A stretch of 64,000 bases of DNA from Candidatus Bathyarchaeota archaeon (GCA_018396415.1 JAGTRE010000006.1:17036-81035); one strand, 5' to 3'; positions 33,170-43,023 are shown, numbered from the stretch's first letter. Numbers and translations: made by a program. Notes: generated from the letters alone by a model not told the origin.

Positions 33170-34654
33170 CTAATCCAAGATTGCCTCCGCCCTCGCCTTA
33201 CGCTCCACTAACCATGTGAAGAACTTGTAGACAGGTGACAGCAAGGGTCCATACCATTCCCCTATAAGGTATGAGCGCATAATCCTCCTAGCCCAGTATA
33301 GGTCGTGTTTTAGGCATTTAATCAGTAGTTCCTTATGTAGGGCACTCATTTGCTCGAATGTGAACCAGTCCCTGTCCTTCAATCTGCCCAGAGGGACAAA
33401 GAACAAGGGCACAATGAGGCTTTTGAATCCTTTTAGGTCTTCGATCAACTCTATGGATTTTATGACATCGTCTTCCGTTTCCTGCGGCAGGCCCGTAATT
33501 AATGTGCATGCTGGAACAAGGTTGTTATCGGTCATTATACCCGCAGCGGTTTTAACAACCTCCGGCCACTCTTCGGGGCTAAACGGATGAACTTTTGCAG
33601 GCATAACCTTCTTTATCAAATTGGGAGAGCCTGTTTCAATCCCAATCTCAGCACCCCACCACTCTTGATTTCCATCAACCAATATTTCAGAAACTTCCTC
33701 CACCAATTTGGGGTCAGTTGCAACAGCGGCCATCGATGTGTGAGACCAAGCGACCTTATTCAGGAATTTTTTAGATATCTCGTGAAGTTTCAAAACCCTT
33801 TCTCTGTTTGGTATGGTGTTTTTCGAGCCGTATAAAAGGACATCTTCAGCGTGTAAGATCCCTTGACGTATGTTAGCGTTCACGTTAACCTTAAGCTCCT
33901 TTACAATCTTTTCATAGGGGTACCATCGTAATGGCCTTAGTGTTACATCACAAAATTGGCATCCCCGACAGCATCCTCTCCCAATCTCAATTAACCCATT
34001 TATAGAGGGATTCTTTATTTCTGGGATTTCATCTACGCTCGGAACATCTTTCACACTTACGTCGTAAAATCTAGGCAGTTCCTTGTCCTCTAGTGCCATT
34101 CTAAAAAGCTTGCCAACAACCTTCTCAGCCTCGCCACTTACAACGCAATCAATATTGTAATCGTTGAGGAATTCTAACTTGTACTTGAATTGCCAAGCCC
34201 CGGGACCGCCAACGATTATCCTTAAACCGCGTTTCTTGGCCACCCTAACCTCGGGCTTTTCAAGCAACAACCGAAAATGCTTCGCTAGGTAGGGCTCTCC
34301 CGACTTCAAAATTCTGGCAAACGTTGATGAGGCGGGGCCTAAACCAAAGGGATCCATCACGTGAACGCCCAGAACTTTAGCCTCCCCGATGTAGCGATTC
34401 AAATGATCTGGGTCTACGGTCAAAACATCCAAGCCCTCCTCCATCAGTTGAGCCTCGATCTTCCTAAGCCCATATGGGACCTCGACGGGTATACCATCCC
34501 TCGTCTTTATTGGTGGGAAAAACAGCGCCTTAAATAACAAATCTGGGACGATGTTTGGGGGAGCTGTTGAGCCGAAGCCGATGAACTCGTTACCGTGATA
34601 ATTGCTCATTAATGTCCGGTCTGCGGTTAAAACAATCCTTCCCGTAAGAGCCAT
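33170..34654 (-). CDS. Archaeal radical SAM protein (Fe-S oxidoreductase)
   Basis: A 494-residue radical SAM protein with a B12-type N-terminal domain (LRKIEAQLMEEGLDVLTV, LRIIVGGPGAWQF, DCVVSGEAEKVVGKLF) and the cluster motif GRGCCRGCQFCDVT near residue 230 (CxxxCxxC may use either of two adjacent Cys). Later EIGIETGSPNLI and LITGLPQETEDDV are core-domain landmarks. It opens the two-gene operon with the 31765-33156 gene. Similar proteins are widespread in archaea without a known reaction. Confidence 0.85.
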   Translation of the reverse strand: MALTGRIVLTADRTLMSNYHGNEFIGFGSTAPPNIVPDLLFKALFFPPIKTRDGIPVEVPYGLRKIEAQLMEEGLDVLTVDPDHLNRYIGEAKVLGVHVMDPFGLGPASSTFARILKSGEPYLAKHFRLLLEKPEVRVAKKRGLRIIVGGPGAWQFKYKLEFLNDYNIDCVVSGEAEKVVGKLFRMALEDKELPRFYDVSVKDVPSVDEIPEIKNPSINGLIEIGRGCCRGCQFCDVTLRPLRWYPYEKIVKELKVNVNANIRQGILHAEDVLLYGSKNTIPNRERVLKLHEISKKFLNKVAWSHTSMAAVATDPKLVEEVSEILVDGNQEWWGAEIGIETGSPNLIKKVMPAKVHPFSPEEWPEVVKTAAGIMTDNNLVPACTLITGLPQETEDDVIKSIELIEDLKGFKSLIVPLFFVPLGRLKDRDWFTFEQMSALHKELLIKCLKHDLYWARRIMRSYLIGEWYGPLLSPVYKFFTWLVERKARAEAILD

Positions 34655-34749
34655 TTAGGCTTTCATCTCTCCTAGATTGGTGCTTTCACACAGGATGTGA
34701 CTTCCAGTTTTCGCTCACCTCTAACAAGCTTTTGCAAAGTTTGATATAT

Positions 34750-34775
34750 CAATATATTTAAATACTTTAATATTA
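34750..34775 (+). promoter_or_regulatory. TATA box inside an N14 inverted repeat
   Basis: AATAT (34751-34755, within CAATAT) and ATATT (34770-34774) flank 14 bases containing ATTTAAATA. The sequence closely matches the one at 42998-43023 (CAATATATTTAAATA shared). It sits about 50 bases before the DGC-domain gene and is the promoter of the DGC-OsmC-transporter-radical SAM operon. Confidence 0.5.
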
Positions 34776-34821
34776 GCTTTTTTAGAGCGTATTCAATGGA
34801 AGCTTACTGAAGGTGAAAATC

Positions 34822-35265
34822 GTGGCTGAGAATAAACATTGGCAAGAAGGGATGAAGACGCACGAGAACATCGTATACGCTTGCTTTGGATGTTTATCGA
34901 ATACTGGAATTACAGCTGGTCTAGGAAGCCTTGAGGCTGTGAAGGAGCTCGGTCTAGATAAAGTCGCTGTAGGCTGTTTAGCGTCCCTCCCACTTGGCGT
35001 AGCTCCAGTCATCGGAAAGACCAAGGCCGCAAAGAAGATTATCACGGTAGATGGGTGCCCATTTGAATGTAGCAGAAAGACTGTTGAAGCTGCTGGTTTT
35101 AAGCCTGCGAAGAGCTTCATGCTCGTAAGGGACATCGGCATGAAGAAGAAGGCACTTCACGAGGATATCGGAGCGAACCTGAAACCGGTGATGGATTACG
35201 TTTCGCCTGAAGACGTGAAGAAAACGAAAGAACTCGTAATCAAGGCAATCAAAGAAGAAGCATAG
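34822..35265 (+). CDS. DGC-domain putative zinc-binding protein
   Basis: A 147-residue protein of the DGC family (putative zinc-binding, PF08859 type): conserved Cys in VYACFGCLSNTG, VGCLASLPLG and the name-giving VDGCPFECSRKTVE. DGC proteins are found near metalloid and sulfur genes; biochemical role is not established. Start GTG 34822 because GAAGGTGA lies five bases upstream; GTG 34813 overlaps that site. First gene of the operon with OsmC, a BASS-type transporter and a radical SAM protein. Confidence 0.8.
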   Translation: MAENKHWQEGMKTHENIVYACFGCLSNTGITAGLGSLEAVKELGLDKVAVGCLASLPLGVAPVIGKTKAAKKIITVDGCPFECSRKTVEAAGFKPAKSFMLVRDIGMKKKALHEDIGANLKPVMDYVSPEDVKKTKELVIKAIKEEA

Positions 35266-35277
35266 GAGAAAAATGAA

Positions 35278-35715
35278 ATGCAACATTCCACGTCGAACAA
35301 CACAAGAAAGCTGTTGATGGCTGAACTCGCTTGGAAGGAGGGTTTATGCTCCGAGGTCAAGATGAGAGGCCACGTTGTCATAATTGATTCTAGTAGAGAT
35401 GAAGGGGGCAACAATCTGGGTCCAGCACCAACCGAGCTTTTCTTGGCCGCTCTGGGAGGTTGCATAATGATCAACATATCACGAATAGCTAGGAAAATGA
35501 GGATAGAACTCAAAAACGTCAGAATGGAAATTAGTGGCATAAAGGAGCATAATGAGCACCCTTCATCCTTCATCAAGCTCGATGTGAATGTTGCAATCGA
35601 CGCAAACACTAGCGATCGTGCAAAATTGGAGAAACTGGTTCGATTGGCTGAGGAGTACTGCACCGTTTCCAACACTTTGAGAAAAGCGGTTAGTCCAATC
35701 GTGCACTTGATCTAG
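35278..35715 (+). CDS. OsmC/Ohr-family protein
   Basis: A 145-residue OsmC-family protein. The two redox-active Cys positions are present, GGCIMINISRIARKM near residue 61 and EEYCTVSNTLRKAV near 127, as in peroxidases that reduce organic hydroperoxides and in the YhfA-like subgroup. ATG 35278 follows AGGAGA. It probably handles thiol or hydroperoxide stress linked to metalloid exposure; the precise substrate is unknown. Confidence 0.88.
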   Translation: MQHSTSNNTRKLLMAELAWKEGLCSEVKMRGHVVIIDSSRDEGGNNLGPAPTELFLAALGGCIMINISRIARKMRIELKNVRMEISGIKEHNEHPSSFIKLDVNVAIDANTSDRAKLEKLVRLAEEYCTVSNTLRKAVSPIVHLI

Positions 35716-35725
35716 GCAGAAAGAT

Positions 35726-36763
35726 ATGTCCGTTACCAAATATGCGGTGAACGCTTCGAAGTTCAATCAGCTGAGCAACTTCATTCGAGACTATTATTCA
35801 TACATGATCATACTTACTGTAGTTGCGGCGATATTCGTAGGCAAGCTCTCCCCCTACTCACTGAGAGCATTGACACCGTACATGTTATACTTCATTGCTG
35901 TAATGATCTGGGCTATGAGTGTAACAATCAAGTTCTCAGATCTATCACTCACCTTCAAAAAGGGTAGGCTGATTGGATGTGGGCTCGTCACAAACTTCAT
36001 TTTCCTTCCCCTTCTCTGCTACGTGCTCGCAATCTTTTTAATGAGTCGATATCCGCTCTACGCTGCAGGCTTCATACTCATGGGTACAGTGCCATGTGCA
36101 GGGATGAATGTTGTTTGGACTGGTCTCTTAAAGGGAGATGTAGCGCTCGCCCTTCTGTTGGGTGCGCTAACGATGATCCTTGGAATCGTTACAATACCAT
36201 TGTTGACTGGTGTCCTTGCAGGAGCATATGTGCCAGTAGACGTCTTGGGAATGCTCAACATACTCATATCGGCTCTCATAATCCCAATCTCGTTCGGCAT
36301 AATTACCCGGAACATCCTTGAAAAGAGGAGCGGTGCAAACGCAAAAAGACACCTTCCAGTCTTCCCGCCCATAGCAGCGATCATGGCTATGATCCTGATG
36401 TTCATCATGGTAGCAGTCAACATCCCGACGGCACCTATCACTGAAGATATTCTAGTGGTACTACTTGTCCCTCCTCTTGTATTGTTTCCAATAGCCTTCG
36501 GGGGAATACACCTTTTCTGCAATAGGCTCCTGAAGTGCGCCAAAAGGGAGACTGTCGCAATAGTATACTCTTCAGGCATGAAACATCTTCCATTAGCAAT
36601 GGGTGTAGCATTTGTTTCACTTGGACAGCAAGCAGCGTTGCCTATAGCTGTAGCGGCGATCTTTCAAACCCTCAACGCGAGCCTCTTCTACAAGATCTTT
36701 CAACGAAATACTCGTTTAACTTTAGGCTGTGAGGTTTTAGCTGATGCTTCTCAGTGCTCTTAA
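35726..36763 (+). CDS. BASS/ACR3-superfamily transporter
   Basis: A 345-residue membrane protein with about ten hydrophobic segments. GTVPCAGMNVVWTGLLKGD near residue 124 resembles the functional region of ACR3 (PCTAMVLVW), with the Cys kept, and SSGMKHLPLAMGVAF near 290 matches the second BASS motif. It may export arsenite or another metalloid, or carry an organic anion. It overlaps the following radical SAM gene by 20 bases and starts ten bases after OsmC. Confidence 0.82.
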   Translation: MSVTKYAVNASKFNQLSNFIRDYYSYMIILTVVAAIFVGKLSPYSLRALTPYMLYFIAVMIWAMSVTIKFSDLSLTFKKGRLIGCGLVTNFIFLPLLCYVLAIFLMSRYPLYAAGFILMGTVPCAGMNVVWTGLLKGDVALALLLGALTMILGIVTIPLLTGVLAGAYVPVDVLGMLNILISALIIPISFGIITRNILEKRSGANAKRHLPVFPPIAAIMAMILMFIMVAVNIPTAPITEDILVVLLVPPLVLFPIAFGGIHLFCNRLLKCAKRETVAIVYSSGMKHLPLAMGVAFVSLGQQAALPIAVAAIFQTLNASLFYKIFQRNTRLTLGCEVLADASQCS

Positions 36764-38217
36764 GCTTATTAGGTATAGCCTAGGAAATCCAGTATCACGT
36801 CAAATACTTTCCCTCGGACTGAGCTTCTGCGACGACTGTAAAATGACTCGACTTGAACATGCCATGATGATTTACCTAGGCAAGGATAGAGCTAACTCTC
36901 TCTCATGTAGAGTCTACTCATCCTGCTGAGCACCTTAATCGATCTTGGAATGAGTGCGTTCGATGTTAAGAGATATCAATTCTCGGAATATTTTTCTGAA
37001 TCAGTAACTCAAAGAGGGCTCCTAGCTGTTATGCGTGGTATCGCAAGATACGGCGTGACCAAGCCTCAGCTCTTAGAGGCGCCGTTCCTAGTCGTTTGGA
37101 ATTTAACCGATGTTTGTAACCTACAATGTCGACATTGTTACCAAACAGCAGGATCGAAGAAGCCTGATGAGCTTTCGACTCATGAGAAGTTTAAAGTGGT
37201 CGAGGAACTCGCTGATGCGGGAGTGGTTTCCATAGCTTTCTCAGGTGGAGAGCCTTTAATGGCTAGAGACTTCTTCGATGTCGCTTCCAAGGTCAAGGAG
37301 GAGGGGATGCATCTTGCAATAGCCACAAACGGCACATTAATCACACATGATGTAGCGAGGAGACTGAAAGCTCTGGGAACAGATTACGTGGAGGTGAGCC
37401 TTGACTTTCCTGACGCTGAAAACCACGATGATTTTCGAGGTGTCAAAGGCGCTTTCGAGAGGACACTGCAAGGGATTCTAAACTGCATTGCAGAAGGAAT
37501 TTTCACTTGCATCGCCACAACCGTAACCAAACTCAATTTTCACGAAATATCAAAAATGATAGAGCTAGCGAAACGGTTAGAAGGTTCATCGCCTTTAACT
37601 TCATCCCGACTGGAAGAGGCGTTGACACGGCAGAGCTCGATTTGACACCTGAACAGAGAGAACAGCTTCTCAAGCAGTTGTTTCATGAAAATAACGTCGG
37701 CGACATTGAGGTTTTGAGCACAGCTCCACAGTACGCGCGCGTGAGTTTGGAATCCTCCGGAGGCGTAAAGGTGGTCCCAACCCACTTCTACCTTGGTGAA
37801 GCTTCTTGGGGTCTGAAGGTGTTAGCCGAGTTTATAGGCGGATGCGGCGCTGGTAGGCTCTACTGTGCACTGCAGCCTAACGGTGACGTTTCGCCGTGCG
37901 TCTTCATGCCGAACCTTAGAATCGGCAACCTAAGAAAAGAGAGTTTCATGGACATTTGGCATCACAGTCGAGTTCTTTCCAATTTGCGGGACAGATCCTC
38001 GCTTCGAGGCAACTGCGGAAAATGCGAATACAGATTCGTCTGCGGTGGATGCAGAGCCCGGGCGCTAGCCTACTTCAACGATATTCTAGTGCAAGATCCT
38101 GGATGCATCCGCAACACCTCGTCCTCGGGCTCGACCTCCGTCGATTCACCTATTCGTTCACAGTTTGGCTCAGTTTCAGACATTCTTCTGCGGTCAAGTC
38201 TCTACCAGCACGCCTAA
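36744..38217 (+). pseudogene. Radical SAM/SPASM protein interrupted by two frameshifts
   Basis: Three consecutive frames together make one SPASM-type radical SAM protein. Frame one (36744-36929) gives the N-terminal helix region with SFCDDCKMTRLEHAMMIYLG. Frame two (from about 36914, internal ATG 36950) gives the core with CNLQCRHCYQTAG and FSGGEPLM. Frame three (to 38217) gives FIPTGRG and the SPASM region with CALQPNGDVSPCVF and CGKCEYRFVCGGC. Both junctions, near 36915 and 37585, need one extra base to restore the frame. Either real decay or base-call errors. Related proteins (PqqE/NirJ/AhbD-like) modify peptides or haem precursors. Confidence 0.8.
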
Positions 38218-38253
38218 CTTCAAGTTAAATGGTTGACATAGAAACTAAAGTCG

Positions 38254-39294
38254 TTAGGAGAACCAATGTTGCGTTTTTAGGCATATGTACACTAGGGAAA
38301 GCATCACCGGTACTTCTTCGAGTACACCGACTACCGTTGCTAGAGCAGCTCCGCTTTCAAGCCCAAAAAGCATTGTTGCCACTGCAATTGCCACTTCGAA
38401 GTGGTTGCTTGCTCCAATTTGGGCTGATGGGGCGGCATCTGCATATCTAAGACCGATAAACTTTGCAAGAGCGTATGTAATGAAGAATATTACCATAGTT
38501 TGTATGTACAGAGGTAGAGCAATCATTCCGATTACTAATGGTTGAGCTACTATTACGTTTCCTTGCAGACTGAAAAGCACAATTAAAGTTATCAACAAAG
38601 CCGTGATCGAGACATATTTAAGCCCCGGAGAAAATTTCGTTTCAAACCATTCGACTCCCTTATTTAAAATGATATATTTTCTCGAGTAGTATCCTGCCAC
38701 TAAAGGTAGCCCAACATAAATGGCAACCGAAAGAATCATGGTTTCCCACGGGACAGGTATGCTTGCAACGCCCAAGAGGAAGCCGGCTAATGGAGCATAC
38801 AGAAAAAGCATTGATAACGAGTTAATGGCAACCATTACGAGCGTATGTGCCATGTTTCCTTTTGATAGAAAGCTCCAGACTAGAACCATCGCTGTGCATG
38901 GTGCTACTCCAAGAAGGATCATCCCGGCAGTATACTGGGATGCGTACTCAGTTGAAATAAACGAAGACCATATAATTCTCATGAATAACCAAGCGAAGAA
39001 AGCCATGCTGAACGGTTTAATCGCCCAATTCACAAATAGAGTGAGGCCAACCGGCTTTGGCGTCTTGCCAGCTTTAATTACTTCCTTAAAATCGATCTGG
39101 ACCATGATTGGGTACATCATGAAGAATAAACAAATGGCAATTGGGATTGAGACATGAGCATATTCGGTCGCAGCTAAGATCTTAGATATTTCTGGGAACG
39201 TCCTTCCTAGAATCGTTCCTATGATTATACACAATATAACCCATATTGTGAGATACTTTTCAAATATGCCAAGGGCACGTTTTTTGGTTGCCAA
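38254..39294 (-). CDS. acr3: ACR3-family arsenite efflux permease
   Basis: A 346-residue ACR3/ArsB-type arsenite transporter with about ten membrane segments. The essential Cys of TM4 is in [18 protein letters not shown] near residue 133, and the C-terminal [20 protein letters not shown] is the classical ACR3 end. It exports As(III). It has its own promoter with inverted repeat at 39386-39413 and is separate from arsR and arsC, where only a fragment of a second ACR3 gene remains. Confidence 0.95.
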   Translation of the reverse strand: MATKKRALGIFEKYLTIWVILCIIIGTILGRTFPEISKILAATEYAHVSIPIAICLFFMMYPIMVQIDFKEVIKAGKTPKPVGLTLFVNWAIKPFSMAFFAWLFMRIIWSSFISTEYASQYTAGMILLGVAPCTAMVLVWSFLSKGNMAHTLVMVAINSLSMLFLYAPLAGFLLGVASIPVPWETMILSVAIYVGLPLVAGYYSRKYIILNKGVEWFETKFSPGLKYVSITALLITLIVLFSLQGNVIVAQPLVIGMIALPLYIQTMVIFFITYALAKFIGLRYADAAPSAQIGASNHFEVAIAVATMLFGLESGAALATVVGVLEEVPVMLSLVYICLKTQHWFS

Positions 39295-39385
39295 GTTTTA
39301 ATCCCTACGAAATTTTTCTACAACCTTTTGTTTGCTTATTTTTGGTCATTCATATCGCTGGGATTTCGATAAAAGTCATTTCATC

Positions 39386-39413
39386 ATAACAACATATTTA
39401 AAACTATTGTTAT
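39386..39413 (-). promoter_or_regulatory. Inverted repeat around the TATA box of acr3
   Basis: ATAACAA (39386-39392) and TTGTTAT (39407-39413) are perfect 7-base arms separated by 14 bases that contain TTTAAA. It lies about 95-120 bases upstream of acr3 on the minus strand. This is the strongest of the N14 dyads in the island and a good candidate ArsR-type operator. Confidence 0.55.
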
Positions 39414-39451
39414 ATCACCAGGGCAGACTTCCTTGGCAGATCTAACGGTTG

Positions 39452-40036
39452 CTAGTGCTTCACCCCACTTGCTGGTTTTTCAGGTAGTCCTAGTTTGATA
39501 ATTGGCTCTTTAGAGGCGTAAATGAGTGATGTCCCTCCTGCCTCTGTTTCTCCGTAAACATATTTTGCCCAGTCTTTTGCTTCACGAAGCAATTCGTCGC
39601 GGTCCCCGAACTTTAGGGATTCTTGAGGGCATACCTCGACACAAGCCGGCTCTAGGCCCTCTTTCACCCTGTCGTAGCACATGGTGCATTTGTATCTCTT
39701 TTTCGACTTCTTATCGAACTTTGGAACAACGAATGGGCATGCTTTGAAACATAGTTCACAGCCTATGCACTTATCCTCATCTATTACAACGGGACCCTCC
39801 TCATGCTTTGCTATTGCGTCTACTGGAAATGCGGGAACGCACTCCGGCTCTAAGCAGTGCATACAGCGGTCCACTGGCGCATTTCGAATATTTAGGAGGG
39901 GAAAACTTCCCTCCTCGACCGAAATCACGCGTGTAAAGGAGATGCCGTTTGGAACTGAGTTCGCGATCTTGCAGGCTGCAGTGCAGGCGTGGCAACCCGT
40001 GCACTCGTCCACGTTGACCAATATGGCAAAAGTCAT
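39452..40036 (-). CDS. Molybdopterin oxidoreductase iron-sulfur subunit
   Basis: A 194-residue DmsB/PsrB-type electron-transfer subunit with Cys groups CTGCHACTAACK (residue 12), CMHCLEPECV, CIGCELCFKACP and CTMCYDRVKEGLEPACVEVCP, normally four [4Fe-4S] clusters. In the second group the last Cys before Pro is Phe (CVPAFP), so one cluster lacks a ligand. It directly follows the catalytic-subunit remnant (11-base gap). The partner is broken, so this gene may be orphaned and drifting. Arsenate, tetrathionate or polysulfide reductases have such subunits. Confidence 0.88.
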   Translation of the reverse strand: MTFAILVNVDECTGCHACTAACKIANSVPNGISFTRVISVEEGSFPLLNIRNAPVDRCMHCLEPECVPAFPVDAIAKHEEGPVVIDEDKCIGCELCFKACPFVVPKFDKKSKKRYKCTMCYDRVKEGLEPACVEVCPQESLKFGDRDELLREAKDWAKYVYGETEAGGTSLIYASKEPIIKLGLPEKPASGVKH

Positions 40037-40047
40037 CTGCTTTCACC

Positions 40048-42574
40048 TTAAGCTTTTTCGATCTTGCACACGTTCGTGCTATACCCTACCATCCTCGTGT
40101 AAGGGTCTTCGGCAGGACTCGTCACAAGCATCACGCCCTCATTTTGAAACTCCTCACTGAACGATTTGGGTCCCGTGTGGGTTGGAACGAAGATAACCTT
40201 TGGGTGAATCCTTTTGGTGATCCTGGCCTTCATCACTAAGCTCCCATATTTTGGCGACCTTGGCGTAAACACACGAACCAAGTCACCGTCGTTGATACCA
40301 ACGCGCTTTGCCACAATTGGATGAATCTGCACCATCGGCAATTCATCGATTTCCACCAGAGCTTCATTGACATTCTGACTCGACGTCGACATTAAATGGG
40401 GTAACTTACCCGTGGTCATTATCAAGGGATATTCTTCATTCCAGTCGATTTCTTGGGTCACGTCCTTCGGGCTTTCAGCAGGTTCCTCCCAGTCAGGTAG
40501 TCCGGCTCCATGCCACGTTTCCCCCTTCAAGTCGATGTAAGCCTTCCCCGCCCCCCATGGATAGAAGCTCCCCGTCTTGCTATTCCATCTCTCAGATGGA
40601 GTCCACAATATGGGGATGTCTGGCATATTCATCTCAGTGCCCTTCTTCCAGCAGCCTGGGCATTTCTCGAAAGCGACCTTCTCGCCCCGATAATTTGGGT
40701 CTTGTTCTATTAGATGCATTGGAGCGGGGAAGTGGATCACGCCCCTTTCTTTCACGATGTCCAGCCTTAGACCCGAGAATGGGTGATATTTTTCCGGATC
40801 CTTTGCTGCCGGTGAACCGGGAGGAACTGGCCACAAGATCATCATGAACTTCCACCAGTAATGATAGATGGCCTCAGGACCCTGCTTAAATATGTTGTAT
40901 GGCCATAAGAGGCCGTGGTTGTCGAGGTCAAACCCGACCTGTTCACCCCACTTCTTGAACTCCAAACGGTATCTTAGTTCAATGTTTCTCACAACGTACT
41001 TGTGATTGCCGGGGTCATGTCCCATTCTTTTTGCGAGGTCAACAGCTATATCATCGATTCTTTCTCCCTTCGCCAAACGACCGTTGATCTCATCAAGGTA
41101 CTGCCCTATCAGTTCTTCCCAAGCCTCGTCTAGAGAATAGCCTTCACTAAGGATTTCCTTGACTCTCTTCTCACAGTCGGGGCACTCTCTGAACATTGTT
41201 TCATCACCGAATATCCGATGGCCTAGTTCATTGATGATCCAAAGATCTTGCTTAGCCTCCCCTAGTGGAGGTACGGCTGCGTCTTTCCATTGCACGACTC
41301 TGTTAGTTGAACACAAGAAAGTTGATCCGGAGGATTCAAGGTCGGTTGCCATCGGAAGTATGTAATGAGCGTAGTCACACATTTCGTTCCATTCGGTTGT
41401 ACCAATTACCACCAACCCGTTCTTTTTTAAGTGTTCAAAGACCCCTCGCTGATCCCCAGCAGCCCGGAGAACGGGGTTTCCACCCAAGCCAACGTATGCT
41501 CTCATTTGATTCTTTATCTGAGGCCAAGCAGCTTCAGGAACCCAACCTTTCCCCCAATGGTGTGGGTCATCAGGGTACATGTACTCTGGGTACATATATG
41601 GTGCTGCCGCGGCCCACGGGATATACATCGAGGGGACCACTCCTGGCTTAAGGTTGTAATCTCCCCACCCGATACGCCATAGCTACCAATCATTAGATTT
41701 AATATAACGAATAGTCTTCCGGTATTGAACCCGTTTGTCTGTGTACTTGTGCGAGACCCGGATAAAATCGCAACCTTACGTCCGGCATCATGAATTTTTT
41801 GCGCTAACTCTTTTATCTTCCTTGCGGAGACCCATGTGATTTTCTCAACCTTCTCAACAAAGTCGTTATACTCATCCTCGTCAACGTAATGTTTTAAGTA
41901 TGGATACGTCCAATCATTTTCGACGAGAACATACATTATTCCAAGGATTAATGCACCGTCAGTTCCTGGCTTGATCGGTATATATTCGCTGGCTTTTGCC
42001 GCTGTCTGTGTGTACCTAGGGTCGATGTATATAAATTCTGTACCCTTTTCTATCGCTTCTCGGATCCATTGAAAAGCGACCACGGCTGTTTCGGCCACGT
42101 TATATCCAAAGTTTATGATAAGCTTTGAGTCGAGGATGGTATCTATAATATTGACTGGATGTGGATCTCCGGTGACGGCGAGCCTCGACCTCCACCAGTT
42201 GCCGTTGCAGGCGACGCATCCTGAGTAGTGGGGAGCTGATTTGAATGCTCGCCCGAACCGCATATAATTGAGAAACTCTGCTTCGCCGCAGGAGTTTCTA
42301 GGAGTAGCATATCGTGCAACTCTTCTTAGTTCCTCTGCAGTCATATCGTGGAGCGGTTTACCATCCCACTCTTTACGTATTTCCCGAAGCTTTGCCCCAA
42401 TTTCATCTAGTGCCTGATCCCAGCTAATTCTCTCCCACCTGTCATCAACTCTTTTCATGGGATATAGAATGCGGTGTGGACTATAGATATCCTTCACTAC
42501 CGCCACGCCCTTCGCACAGAGCCGTACTTTAGTTCATCTCCATTTTTTGATGAACTTTCTACCACTAAACTCAC
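40048..42574 (-). pseudogene. Molybdopterin oxidoreductase catalytic subunit, deleted and frameshifted
   Basis: Two frames cover most of a DMSO-reductase-family catalytic subunit: 41640-42506 (CAKGVAVVKDIYSPHRILYP upstream end, ERISWDQALDEIG, NFGYNVAETAVVAFQW) and 40048-41690 (NLKPGVVPSMYIPW, HYILPMATDLESSG, QIHPIVAKRVGINDGD). They join near 41660-41685, where one base is missing in a GGGTGGGG run. At the 5' end a start GTG (42574 or 42565) with GGGGTGA gives MVVESSSKNGDEL, then the frame jumps to LCAKG; the intervening segment that should hold the N-terminal Fe-S Cys motif is gone. Substrate class (arsenate, tetrathionate, polysulfide) cannot be decided. Confidence 0.85.
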
Positions 42575-42623
42575 CCCCTCACTGTATCGTTATAGGCTGC
42601 GGAAAGGATCGCGGGAAGTGAAG

Positions 42624-42980
42624 TCACTTAGTAGCCTCCACGGCGGTGGATTCTTGGTCTACATATAAGATTCTAAAATCCATCTTCAATTTTAGACTCT
42701 TAGATGTAGACTGTCTGTCAACATCGATAACCAGTCTGAATGGCTTAAGGTGTTCCGACAGCCGTTTGTCGAGGAACATCGAAACTCCGTTGGTCTTGCC
42801 CCTTTCCTCAAAGTACGAAGTTAAGAATTCAGGGTCGACCGAGCCTCTTGAGCCATAGACAACCGTCGGCTGTGGCGTGCAGCATCCTGCTTGACATATA
42901 AATATCGCGGGGTCACCTTCCCGCACATGCTCTGTGACATATCGTTCCGCTGCTTTACTCAGAACTATCTTCACGCACAA
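42624..42980 (-). CDS. Small CC-motif protein (HesB-like/seleno-family type)
   Basis: A 118-residue protein with a central Cys pair in FICQAGCCTPQPTVVYGS (residues about 28-45) and no other Cys besides Cys2. The motif resembles the CC/Se-motif and HesB-like small proteins in which CC replaces selenocysteine-containing forms in some anaerobes. It is transcribed away from the thioredoxin-like gene at 43090, sharing the 109-base region with the 42998-43023 dyad, and leads into the molybdopterin oxidoreductase remnant. Function unknown; redox or sulfur/metal handling is likely. Confidence 0.6.
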   Translation of the reverse strand: MCVKIVLSKAAERYVTEHVREGDPAIFICQAGCCTPQPTVVYGSRGSVDPEFLTSYFEERGKTNGVSMFLDKRLSEHLKPFRLVIDVDRQSTSKSLKLKMDFRILYVDQESTAVEATK

Positions 42981-42997
42981 GCCCCCGTATTTGAAAT

Positions 42998-43023
42998 CAA
43001 TATATTTAAATATCTTAATATTG
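42998..43023. promoter_or_regulatory. Divergent promoter with N14 inverted repeat
   Basis: CAATAT (42998-43003) and ATATTG (43018-43023) are perfect arms with a 14-base spacer holding ATTTAAATA. It lies between the divergent CC-motif gene (start 42980) and thioredoxin-like gene (start 43090) and could control both. Nearly identical to 34750-34775. Confidence 0.5.

Noticed and set aside
37507..37650. Programmed minus-one frameshift in the radical SAM gene
   Set aside because: No slippery heptamer with a following structure was seen, and a second break lies 670 bases upstream, so decay or sequence error is simpler.
41514..41640. Two overlapping genes rather than one broken molybdopterin oxidoreductase gene
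   Set aside because: The two frames continue one protein (SGG then GDYNLKPGVVPSM) and differ by one base in a G-rich run.
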